A DNA stretch of 15,173 nt from assembly GCA_035630195.1 (NCBI GenBank), contig DASQLD010000529.1:1-15173 (forward strand). The letters are read 5' to 3'. The DNA is from DASQDN01 sp035630195 (GTDB lineage Bacteria > Acidobacteriota > Terriglobia > Bryobacterales > Bryobacteraceae). The position numbers and the translations under genes are program-made. Of the stretch, positions 7,677 through 14,039 are shown in pieces. The stretch's first letter is position 1, and each line of letters begins with the position of its first letter. The notes beneath the pieces were generated by a model, which worked only from the letters and a program-made list of their open reading frames with translations, was not told the origin of the DNA and made no database searches.

Positions 7677-8579
7677 TTAGGACACTTGCTCTGCTGTCAC
7701 ACGTCGAAGGTCTTTCAGGAAGCTTTCTGAGACGATACGAAACACTACTGGCCGGATATTTTCCGGTAGCTCGGCGGAGGTAATTACGTCTGTCGCAACA
7801 ATATCGCAAGCAGCAAGGCCGTCCCGCCAGTTTGGCTGTCGCGCATCACGCTGCACAACGACATCAGGCGCAAATCCCAGCGCGGACAGAAGGGTGGATG
7901 ACCACCGCAGAATCGATTCGGAGCGGGAGGCTACCCCGATAAGAGCGTGAGACGCGGGCCTCATTTGGCCAGCCACGACATCCTGCATCGCCTTCAGTTC
8001 GATGCATCGAAAGTTTCTGAGGAAAAGTGACTCGGCAATCCGCGAAGCGTGAGCAGAACTCACCAATACACAGGTGTCAGTATCAAGTTCACCTTCGATT
8101 CCGAGCATGTTGTCGGCAGAAAAGAAAGGCACGGAAGAGCCCACCGCCTCCCTGATCTCCGCCGCCACAATGCGAGCAAACTCGATGTCTGGATCGATCA
8201 CGACGAACTTGTGAGTCACAGCATTTCGTCGGATGGCTGCAAAGGAATCGAGCAGGGCCTCACGCGTGAACCCCCGCGCAACACCTTCATCGATACAGCC
8301 TCGTACAAATTGTTCGACGCTGCTCTCTGTCTCCCCGAAACGACCAGCGCAAACAAAGACACCGCTTCCGTGTTTTTGTGATACCCAGCCCCTCGCTGCA
8401 AGATCCTGGTAAACAGCGCTGACGGTATTCGCATGAATATGGAGCCGCCTGGCGAGATCTCTCACGCTGGGCAGCCGCTCACCCGGCGCAAGTCGACGGC
8501 TCAGGATACCCAGGAGTAACTGAGCGCTGAGTTGCTCGCGAATCGGTATCGGCGTTTCACGGGAAAGCCAGAAGCGCAC
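7677..8579 (-). CDS. GntR-family transcriptional regulator with unusual C-terminal domain
   Basis: The N-terminal 75 residues form a GntR winged helix-turn-helix: PIPIREQLSAQLLLGILS, then APGERLPSVRDLARRLHIHA, NTVSAVYQDLAARGWV and GSGVFV, as in the YtrA branch. The remaining about 220 residues match neither the short YtrA tail nor the much longer MocR aminotransferase domain. They alternate strands and helices (FVVIDPDIEFARIVAAEI, TCVLVSSAHASRI, ALIGVASRSESILRW, PVVFRIVSESF) and could be a two-lobed ligand-binding fold; that is inference. I chose GTG at 8579-8577, two bases after the upstream gene's TAG. The frame is open to 8642, but those extra codons overlap the oxidase and encode a low-complexity stretch. 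The GTG start makes the protein 300 residues. Its position inside the oxidase cluster suggests it controls that cluster and itself. Confidence 0.88.
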   Translation of the reverse strand: MRFWLSRETPIPIREQLSAQLLLGILSRRLAPGERLPSVRDLARRLHIHANTVSAVYQDLAARGWVSQKHGSGVFVCAGRFGETESSVEQFVRGCIDEGVARGFTREALLDSFAAIRRNAVTHKFVVIDPDIEFARIVAAEIREAVGSSVPFFSADNMLGIEGELDTDTCVLVSSAHASRIAESLFLRNFRCIELKAMQDVVAGQMRPASHALIGVASRSESILRWSSTLLSALGFAPDVVVQRDARQPNWRDGLAACDIVATDVITSAELPENIRPVVFRIVSESFLKDLRRVTAEQVS

Positions 8580-8581
8580 AA

Positions 8582-9640
8582 CTACCGCCGATGAACCCGC
8601 ACCAGCTCCCGGCTGACTGCCGCAACATTCGGTTTGCCGCACATGGCCATGTTTCGACCAAGTTCACTCTGAAGCATCTCGAGAACGGCCTTGACCCCGT
8701 CGGAACCGTAAGCCGCAAGACCCCACATCGCAGGCCTTCCTATCAACACGGCTCGGGCGCCCAATGCAAGCGCCTTCAAGATATCCGTCCCTCGCCGGAA
8801 GCTTCCGTCTATCAAGACAGGAATCTTCCCGTTCACCGCCTCCGTCACGGACGGAAGCATCTCAATCGGATCGGCGAACCCGCTTGTATACATCCCGCCA
8901 TGATTCGAAACTACGATCGCCTGCACGCCGCTTTCTACAGCCGAGCGAGCCTCATCCGGACTCATGATCCCCTTCAGGACCAGCGGCGCTTTCACACTTC
9001 GCTTCATATCCTGGACTAGAGGCCACGCCATCTTCAGATTCCCGATGGCCTGCAAGCGGGCGGAACCCGTATTTGTTCGATAAGGAGCGCCTACCGTTAG
9101 ACAAACCACCTTGCATCCTACGTCGACAGCTTTCTGCGCGGCGTCGATCGTGACCTTTATATCTGCGTCTGGATAGAGCTGATACCACACGGAAGACGAC
9201 TTCGCTTCCGCAACGATCTCCGACAATTGCCTGCTCGACTGACTACTAATGACAAGAGCGGTCTTCGCCGCCGAGGCTCCGCGGGCGGTCGCGAGCTCAC
9301 CTTCAGGATGAAACGCCTGTTGATTGGCGATCGGAGCAACCAAAATAGGCGCGAACATTTTCTCGCCAAGCAGTTCCGTCGTCAGATCTAGTTGGGTGAC
9401 GTTAACCATCAGTCGCGGCCGGAATGTGATTCGCTCCAGTGCTCTGCGATCTGTCCCGGCAATAATTGCATACACGTTGTCAGGTAACTTCCGGCGCGCC
9501 ATCGCTTGGACTTCAAATGCATTGACCAATTCGGCGAGAGGCGCGATTCTTCCGCGCGGCTCGCCAATGAGTTCCTGCCCCGGAAGCACTGCCGGCGCGG
9601 ATATCCCCATACTCAAGACAGTACGCCTCGTCAATTTCAT
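8582..9640 (-). CDS. Alpha-hydroxy-acid oxidase paralogue lacking key active-site residues
   Basis: This 352-residue protein has the FMN-dependent alpha-hydroxy-acid oxidase (glycolate/lactate oxidase) fold. The FMN side is well kept: Lys223 in VLKGIMSPDEA, VVSNHGG with the catalytic His247, and IDGSFRRGTDILKALALGA at 277-295. Aligned by eye to spinach glycolate oxidase, however, Tyr24 becomes Ile59 (LPDNVYAII), Asp157 becomes Gly184 (LTVGAPY for LTVDTPR), and the carboxylate-binding Arg257 becomes Met250 (NHGGM for NHGAR). Tyr129 is kept (Tyr156). The segment after residue 60 and the loop near residue 195 are shortened. The N-terminus MKLTRRTVLSMG resembles a Tat signal. ATG at 9640-9638 overlaps the stop of the upstream complete oxidase as ATGA, so translation is probably coupled. 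It may be a pseudoenzyme partner or have a different substrate. Family is secure, function is not. Confidence 0.9.
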   Translation of the reverse strand: MKLTRRTVLSMGISAPAVLPGQELIGEPRGRIAPLAELVNAFEVQAMARRKLPDNVYAIIAGTDRRALERITFRPRLMVNVTQLDLTTELLGEKMFAPILVAPIANQQAFHPEGELATARGASAAKTALVISSQSSRQLSEIVAEAKSSSVWYQLYPDADIKVTIDAAQKAVDVGCKVVCLTVGAPYRTNTGSARLQAIGNLKMAWPLVQDMKRSVKAPLVLKGIMSPDEARSAVESGVQAIVVSNHGGMYTSGFADPIEMLPSVTEAVNGKIPVLIDGSFRRGTDILKALALGARAVLIGRPAMWGLAAYGSDGVKAVLEMLQSELGRNMAMCGKPNVAAVSRELVRVHRR

Positions 9641-10839
9641 GGGAAATCCGTCCGAACTGCAATGCGATCGATCGACTTAAGTGTTGGCCTGCCCGCCTGC
9701 GCCATCGTCATCGTCAACTCGCTTTGCAGGATCTCGAGTACACGTTGGACTCCTGGGGCTCCATAGGCGGCCAGGCCCCATCGAGGCACGCGGCCCAAAC
9801 ACACTGCTTTGGCCCCAAGCGCTAGGGCCTTGAAAACATCGCTTCCCCGCCGGAACCCGCTATCGATAATTACGGGAATACGCCCTTTCACGACGTCAGT
9901 GATCTCCGGCAGCACCTCCAGCGTCGCAGGACCATAGTCGAGCGACCGTCCGCCATGATTAGAAACCACGACACCGTCCAACCCATGCTCCATGCATAAC
10001 TTCGCGTCTTCCGGAGTGACAACACCCTTGATCAACATTGGCACTTTCACGAACGGCCGAATCTGATCGATGAATGTCCAGTCGTACCAAAGTCGTGTGT
10101 CGAGGATTCGGTAAGGATTGCTTTGTGTTGTCGGTTGGCCACGAGTGCTTGTGCGCCGGGAGGCGGAACTGGCGGTTACAAGGCGGCGATTGTGTAACTG
10201 ACGTTCGTAATATGACGCCTGCTGGTCCACCGTCACTACTATCGCGCGCGCTCCTGCTGCCTGCGCGCCCTCGACGAGTTCACGACTCGCATCTAACTGC
10301 TGCCTGGGATAGAGCTGGAACCAAATCGGGCCCTTTCCCGCGGCCACGATTTTATCGAGCGGAAAACTGGCGTTATTGCTCACAATCATCGGAGTCTCCG
10401 ACGCAGCCGTAGCTCCTTGATTCATCGCCAGTTCACCCTGAGGATGAAGCTGCGCCTGTCCCGCTGTCGGAGCAATCATGATTGGGAACGCGAGTTTCGT
10501 TCCCAGCACTTCGGTCGCGGTCTGAATCGACGAGACGTCCACAACACTCTTCGGCACAATCGTTACCCAATCGAAGGCTTCGCGATTCCGGCGAAGCGTG
10601 AATTCACCGTCGACGCCTTGCGCCGTGTAGTCGTAGGCGTCGCGCGGGATTTTTGCGTAAGCGACCGGCTCGAAATCGAATGCAGTAATCAGCTCGTCCA
10701 TTCCGGGCACACGACTATGATCCCGAAACGTATCCTGCTGACCGAGCAAACGGGAGGAGCCCGCCAAAAACCCCGCAAGTCCGCATAACGCATCGCGCCG
10801 TGTTGAACTTCGGCGCCAGTTTTGTTCAATATTTCTCAC
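9637..10839 (-). CDS. Tat-exported FMN-dependent alpha-hydroxy-acid oxidase (lactate/glycolate oxidase family)
   Basis: This 400-residue enzyme should oxidise 2-hydroxy acids such as lactate, glycolate or mandelate to 2-oxo acids with FMN. By eye against glycolate oxidase the whole active-site set is present: Tyr71 in AYDYTAQG (Tyr24), Tyr177 in WFQLYP (Tyr129), Asp205 in VVTVDQQ (Asp157), Lys271 in LIKGVVTPEDA (Lys230), and His295 plus Arg298 in VVSNHGGRSLD (His254 and Arg257). FMN-phosphate binding is at IIDSGFRRGSDVFKALALGA. The N-terminus has STRRDALCGLAGFLAGS, a twin-arginine-type signal, which implies export of the folded flavoprotein. The start is GTG at 10839-10837; an in-frame TAG at 10863-10861 limits any extension, and no good Shine-Dalgarno is seen. 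It is the first gene of the minus-strand cluster and shares ATGA with the next gene. The exact substrate and electron acceptor (O2 or the respiratory chain) cannot be told. Confidence 0.92.
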   Translation of the reverse strand: MRNIEQNWRRSSTRRDALCGLAGFLAGSSRLLGQQDTFRDHSRVPGMDELITAFDFEPVAYAKIPRDAYDYTAQGVDGEFTLRRNREAFDWVTIVPKSVVDVSSIQTATEVLGTKLAFPIMIAPTAGQAQLHPQGELAMNQGATAASETPMIVSNNASFPLDKIVAAGKGPIWFQLYPRQQLDASRELVEGAQAAGARAIVVTVDQQASYYERQLHNRRLVTASSASRRTSTRGQPTTQSNPYRILDTRLWYDWTFIDQIRPFVKVPMLIKGVVTPEDAKLCMEHGLDGVVVSNHGGRSLDYGPATLEVLPEITDVVKGRIPVIIDSGFRRGSDVFKALALGAKAVCLGRVPRWGLAAYGAPGVQRVLEILQSELTMTMAQAGRPTLKSIDRIAVRTDFP

Positions 10840-10932
10840 GACTGTATGGCATCGATGATCCTATCACCGCTGCCATCATGATTTATCGTAAACAGCTATC
10901 GCAGCGCATCGCTTATCGTTCGAGCAGTTCCG

Positions 10933-11202
10933 TTGCTTGTACTCTTCAAAGTTTCACATCGGGACGTTTTTACATTGCCGAGGCGCCGCTTTGGCCTCGA
11001 CCGCACCGAGAGCCTGGCCTTCGTCCGCGCGAGAAACACCTCCACTCGTGGCATCGAACCTCGAATTGTCGAGGGCTTGAAGGCACTTGAATCGAATGCA
11101 TTTACAATCGTCGACCTCATCCGCGACAAGTGTGAGTTCCGCATGTACCGTTGGAACCTCGATTTCGCATCGAAAGGCGCTAAACGAACCTCTCTAAAAT
11201 AG
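10933..11202 (+). CDS. Doubtful small ORF or gene remnant
   Basis: An 89-codon plus-strand frame with a TTG start fills most of the 368-bp spacer between the divergent oxidase cluster and the M20 peptidase. It ends (TAG 11200-11202) five bases before the peptidase ATG. The middle (RRRFGLDRTESLAFVRARN, then EPRIVEGLKALESNAFTIVD) reads like a helical protein and its third positions are GC-rich as in real genes, but I recognise no family and no Shine-Dalgarno is present. An antisense frame (10896-11261, minus) also crosses this region and is less protein-like. It could be a small gene, the tail of an eroded one, or non-coding. In-frame TGA at 10879-10881 bounds it upstream. The remaining spacer shows no promoter I can place confidently. 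Confidence 0.3.
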   Translation: MLVLFKVSHRDVFTLPRRRFGLDRTESLAFVRARNTSTRGIEPRIVEGLKALESNAFTIVDLIRDKCEFRMYRWNLDFASKGAKRTSLK

Positions 11203-11207
11203 ACGGC

Positions 11208-12596
11208 ATGACCATTCGGGCGCTCGTCATCTTTTTGTTGTGTCCCACCTTGTTCTGTCACACCGTCTTCGCGCAGGAAACGCTGGAATCTCGCACACAG
11301 CGCTACCTTATTGATCTCATACGATTCGATACTTCGAACCCACCAGGAAACGAGACGATCGTCGCCGAATACATCAATCGCGAACTGACGAAGGAAGGAC
11401 TTCCCTGCGAGATCCTCGGAGAAGATCCGGCGCGGAAGAATGTCGTCTGTCGCTTGAAAGGGGGCGCCAACAAGCGGCCGCTGCTACTAATGGCACACAG
11501 CGATGTCGTTCCCGTGGACCCGAAGCTTTGGACCGTACCCGCCTTCGAAGGAATTGTCGAGGGTGGTTTTATCTACGGCCGAGGCGCAGTGGACACGAAA
11601 GGGCTCTTGGCTGCCGAGATGGCAGTTCTGGTGGAACTGAAAAGGATCGGAGCCCGCCTAAATCGCGACTTGATTCTGCTAAGCGAGGCGGATGAGGAGG
11701 CGGGTTCAACCGGGATTCAGTGGCTGATCCGTAACGCCTGGGACAAGATTGACGCAGAGTTCGCGCTGAATGAAGGTGGCGGACAGCGCATGACAACGGA
11801 CAAAGTCCGAGTCTTCCAGGTGCAGACGTCGGAGAAAATACCGACGCGCGTGATTTTGGTGGCCAAAGGAACTGCGGGTCACGGATCTCTGCCGCGCAAG
11901 GATAACGCTGTGGCCCATCTTGCCCAGGCAATTGCAAATCTAGTAAACGCCGATCAGCCGGTCCGGCTAAACACGACCACGCGGCGATACTTCCGGGAGT
12001 TGGCGAATCTTGACGAATACGCGTGGCTGCGGCCGCTCCTCGGGAAACTCGAAGATGCGAGCACGACGCCCGAAGCGGCAAATCAGATCGGCGAGCGCGA
12101 TGACGAACTCGGAGCTTCACTGCGAACCACAATCTCACCAACGATGTTACGAGCGGGTATGAAGGTTAACGTAATTCCAAATGAGGCCGAGGCCCAGATC
12201 GACATCCGTCGGCTGCCGAACGAGACGAAAGAAGAGGTCTATAAGCGACTGCGAACGATCATTAACGATCCGCTGGTCGACATACACCCCGAACCTGGCC
12301 AGCAAATGCCAGCAACGGAGCCGAGTTCGCTGACAACCGATCTATACAAAGCGATGGAACGGGTTTTCACTGCGGTGGATGGCAAGAAGTTGGTTGTACC
12401 GTTCATGGCGCGCGGGGCCACCGACGGGGCTTTTCTCCGAGCTAAAGGTATGGCGGTCTATGGTGTTCCGGTCTTTCTGCGTCCCGGGAACGAGGCACGG
12501 GCACACGGAAATGATGAGCGAATCAGTGTCACTGCACTTGCCGAAGGGGTAGGACTGCTGGAAAAAATCGTAGCGGAAGTGGCCGTTATAAAATAG
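11208..12596 (+). CDS. Exported M20-family zinc metallopeptidase
   Basis: This 462-residue protein begins with a signal peptide (MTIRALVIFLLCPTLFCHTVFAQ), so it should work in the periplasm or outside. M20/ArgE/CPG2-type metal ligands and catalytic residues are all visible: His97 in LLMAHSDVVPVD, the bridging Asp129 in YGRGAVDTKG, catalytic Glu163 and ligand Glu164 in SEADEEAGS, Glu189 in ALNEGGG, and His433 in RAHGNDERIS. The GTAGHGSLP segment (His225) lies in the dimerisation (lid) domain and helps the substrate site. Such enzymes remove amino acids from the C-termini of peptides or split N-acyl amino acids; the substrate here is unknown. No strong Shine-Dalgarno precedes the ATG. No terminator is seen after its stop, and the Hsp20 promoter begins three bases later. 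Confidence 0.93.
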   Translation: MTIRALVIFLLCPTLFCHTVFAQETLESRTQRYLIDLIRFDTSNPPGNETIVAEYINRELTKEGLPCEILGEDPARKNVVCRLKGGANKRPLLLMAHSDVVPVDPKLWTVPAFEGIVEGGFIYGRGAVDTKGLLAAEMAVLVELKRIGARLNRDLILLSEADEEAGSTGIQWLIRNAWDKIDAEFALNEGGGQRMTTDKVRVFQVQTSEKIPTRVILVAKGTAGHGSLPRKDNAVAHLAQAIANLVNADQPVRLNTTTRRYFRELANLDEYAWLRPLLGKLEDASTTPEAANQIGERDDELGASLRTTISPTMLRAGMKVNVIPNEAEAQIDIRRLPNETKEEVYKRLRTIINDPLVDIHPEPGQQMPATEPSSLTTDLYKAMERVFTAVDGKKLVVPFMARGATDGAFLRAKGMAVYGVPVFLRPGNEARAHGNDERISVTALAEGVGLLEKIVAEVAVIK

Positions 12597-12597
12597 T

Positions 12598-12642
12598 CTT
12601 GACAGTCCCAGACGCAGATTTTATAATCTCAATAGAGTCAAG
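12598..12642. promoter_or_regulatory. CTTGAC...GTCAAG inverted arms flanking the hsp20 promoter
   Basis: CTTGAC (12598-12603) and GTCAAG (12637-12642) are 6-bp inverted repeats bracketing the promoter, with the left arm overlapping the -35 box. A shorter CTC-AATA-GAG repeat (12628-12637) lies just after the -10 box. The arms faintly recall the HAIR heat-shock operator (CTTGAGT-N7-ACTCAAG), but sequence and spacing differ. They might form a repressor site or be coincidental. Confidence 0.25.
12599..12627 (+). promoter_or_regulatory. Exact-consensus sigma70 promoter of hsp20
   Basis: TTGACA at 12599-12604 and TATAAT at 12622-12627 are separated by exactly 17 bp, the full housekeeping consensus. 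The -35 box starts three bases after the M20 peptidase stop. Transcription would start near 12633-12636, giving a short leader of about 25 nt before ATG 12659. Such a strong basal promoter before a chaperone gene suggests either high constitutive expression or control by a repressor or at the mRNA level rather than by an alternative heat-shock sigma factor. Confidence 0.8.
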
Positions 12643-12658
12643 TTAGGAGATGAACTTT

Positions 12659-13099
12659 ATGCCTTTACTCAAATACGGACCATTCAATGACGTCGACGAT
12701 ATGCCTGGTTTCCGCCAGATTCAAGACACTCTGAACAGGTTTCTTACCGAACCCAATTCGCGCCCCTGGACACCGGCCGTTGACATCCTCGAGACCGAGA
12801 ACGACCTGATCTTGAAAATGGATGTACCGGAAGTCGAGTTGAAGGATGTCGACATCCGCTTAGAAAATCACACCCTGACCGTCAAGGGAGAGCGGAAGTT
12901 CGAGAACTTGGCGGATAGCAAGGCGTATCATCGGATTGAGCGGAGTTACGGCTCCTTCGCACGGACGTTTACGTTGCCCGATACTGTTGATACTGAGAAG
13001 GTTCGCGCGGATTACAAGAATGGTGTGCTGAGCATTACGCTTCCGAAGAAAGAAGTGGCGAAGCCACGGACGGTCCGCGTCGAAATCAACAATAACTAA
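12659..13099 (+). CDS. Hsp20/alpha-crystallin small heat-shock protein
   Basis: This is an ATP-independent holdase chaperone that binds unfolding proteins in the cytoplasm, about 146 residues. The alpha-crystallin domain spans most of the protein: PAVDILETENDLILKMDVPE at its start, VDIRLENHTLTVKGERK in the middle, and the family signature ending GVLSITLPKK near the C-terminus, followed by VRVEINNN. Two in-frame ATGs exist. ATG 12659 is preferred over ATG 12650 because AGGAG (12645-12649) lies nine bases before it but directly abuts 12650. It has its own consensus promoter and is followed by a hairpin before htpX, so it is probably transcribed mostly as a single gene with some read-through. 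Confidence 0.93.
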   Translation: MPLLKYGPFNDVDDMPGFRQIQDTLNRFLTEPNSRPWTPAVDILETENDLILKMDVPEVELKDVDIRLENHTLTVKGERKFENLADSKAYHRIERSYGSFARTFTLPDTVDTEKVRADYKNGVLSITLPKKEVAKPRTVRVEINNN

Positions 13100-13126
13100 A
13101 ACGGTCGAACAGACATCCAAATGATG

Positions 13127-13162
13127 AAGGCGGGCGGTCGCGAGATCGCCCCGCCGCCTTTT
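13127..13162 (+). terminator. Intrinsic terminator or attenuator between hsp20 and htpX
   Basis: GGCGGTC (13133-13139) pairs with GATCGCC (13144-13150), including one G-T pair, around a GCGA tetraloop of the stable GNRA type. The stem extends outward with AAGGCG (13127-13132) and CGCCTT (13155-13160), leaving CCGC bulged, and four Ts (13159-13162) follow. The T-run is short, so termination may be partial. The htpX ribosome-binding site comes right after it. Confidence 0.6.
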
Positions 13163-13178
13163 GGGAGAAACAGGAAAA

Positions 13179-14039
13179 ATGAAAGCAAATGGGTTGAGAA
13201 CGGCGGCGCTGCTGGGCGGGCTCAGCGGCATGCTGCTATTGATGGGGCAGATGTTCGGCGGGTCGAACGGACTGCTCATAGGATTGATGCTCGCGATTGG
13301 CATGAACTTCTTCAGCTACTTCTTCTCAGAGAAGATGGCGCTCTCGATGTATCGCGCCCAACCGCTTACGCCAACGGAAAATACTCAGATTTATAACCGC
13401 GTGTATCCGATGGTTCAGGAGCTTTGCCGGCGAATGGAAATTCCGGTTCCAAGGCTCTGGGTTATTCCAGAGCACTCTCCGAACGCATTCGCGACCGGTC
13501 GTAATCCGAGCCATTCCTCAGTCGCTTTCACAGCCGGCTTGCTGGAACTGATGAACGATCAAGAAGTCAAAGGAGTACTCGCGCACGAGCTTGGACACAT
13601 CAAGAATCGCGACATTCTTACTAGTTCTGTCGCGGCAACAATCGGCGCTGCTATCACTTACTTTGCTCACATGTCGATGTTCTTCGGCGGCCGGCATGAT
13701 GATGAAGATTCGAACCCGATTGGCGGCCTGTTCATGATGATCTTGGCCCCGATCGCGGCGACTGTGATTCAGATGGCAATTTCGCGCACCCGAGAATTCT
13801 CCGCCGACGCCACTGCGGCCAAGTATTGTGGCACTCCGGATGGTTTGATTAGTGGATTACAAAAGCTCGAGGGCTGGTCTCAACGCATTCCAATGCACGC
13901 GGAAGCCGCAACGGCTCACATGTTCATCATCAAGCCTTTCACTGGTTCGGCGTTGATGAAGCTCTTCTCCACACACCCTCCAACGGAGGAGCGGGTCGCA
14001 AAACTGACCTCGATGCGCGGGCGGCTGGCAGCCGTCTAA
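13179..14039 (+). CDS. htpX: HtpX-like membrane zinc metalloprotease
   Basis: HtpX is an inner-membrane M48 protease that degrades damaged membrane proteins. This copy has about 286 residues, the usual length. Two N-terminal hydrophobic helices (TAALLGGLSGMLLLMG and GLLIGLMLAIGMNFFSYFF) precede the cytosolic catalytic part with the zinc motif HELGH (His136, Glu137, His140) and the third ligand Glu206 in SRTREFSADA. A further hydrophobic segment pair (SSVAATIGAAITYFAH and GLFMMILAPIAATVIQMA) lies between them. The C-terminal STHPPTEERV is also typical. ATG 13179 is chosen because AGGA lies at 13172-13175; TTG 13161 would put the start inside the terminator hairpin. It follows hsp20, a sensible stress pairing, and its TAA overlaps the next gene's ATG (TAATG). 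Confidence 0.95.
   Translation: MKANGLRTAALLGGLSGMLLLMGQMFGGSNGLLIGLMLAIGMNFFSYFFSEKMALSMYRAQPLTPTENTQIYNRVYPMVQELCRRMEIPVPRLWVIPEHSPNAFATGRNPSHSSVAFTAGLLELMNDQEVKGVLAHELGHIKNRDILTSSVAATIGAAITYFAHMSMFFGGRHDDEDSNPIGGLFMMILAPIAATVIQMAISRTREFSADATAAKYCGTPDGLISGLQKLEGWSQRIPMHAEAATAHMFIIKPFTGSALMKLFSTHPPTEERVAKLTSMRGRLAAV

Noticed and set aside
7636..7809. N-terminal extension of the Sm-like/glycine-rich protein to 7809
   Set aside because: The extra 58 residues overlap the regulator gene and would bury an excellent signal peptide that begins at ATG 7635.
11569..12141. 190-codon minus-strand frame inside the M20 peptidase
   Set aside because: The translated protein is rich in Arg, Ser and Pro with no domain, and the opposite strand carries a full set of metal ligands.
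12860..13303. 147-codon minus-strand frame across hsp20 and the start of htpX
   Set aside because: It spans two well-supported genes and a terminator on the other strand and shows no family features.
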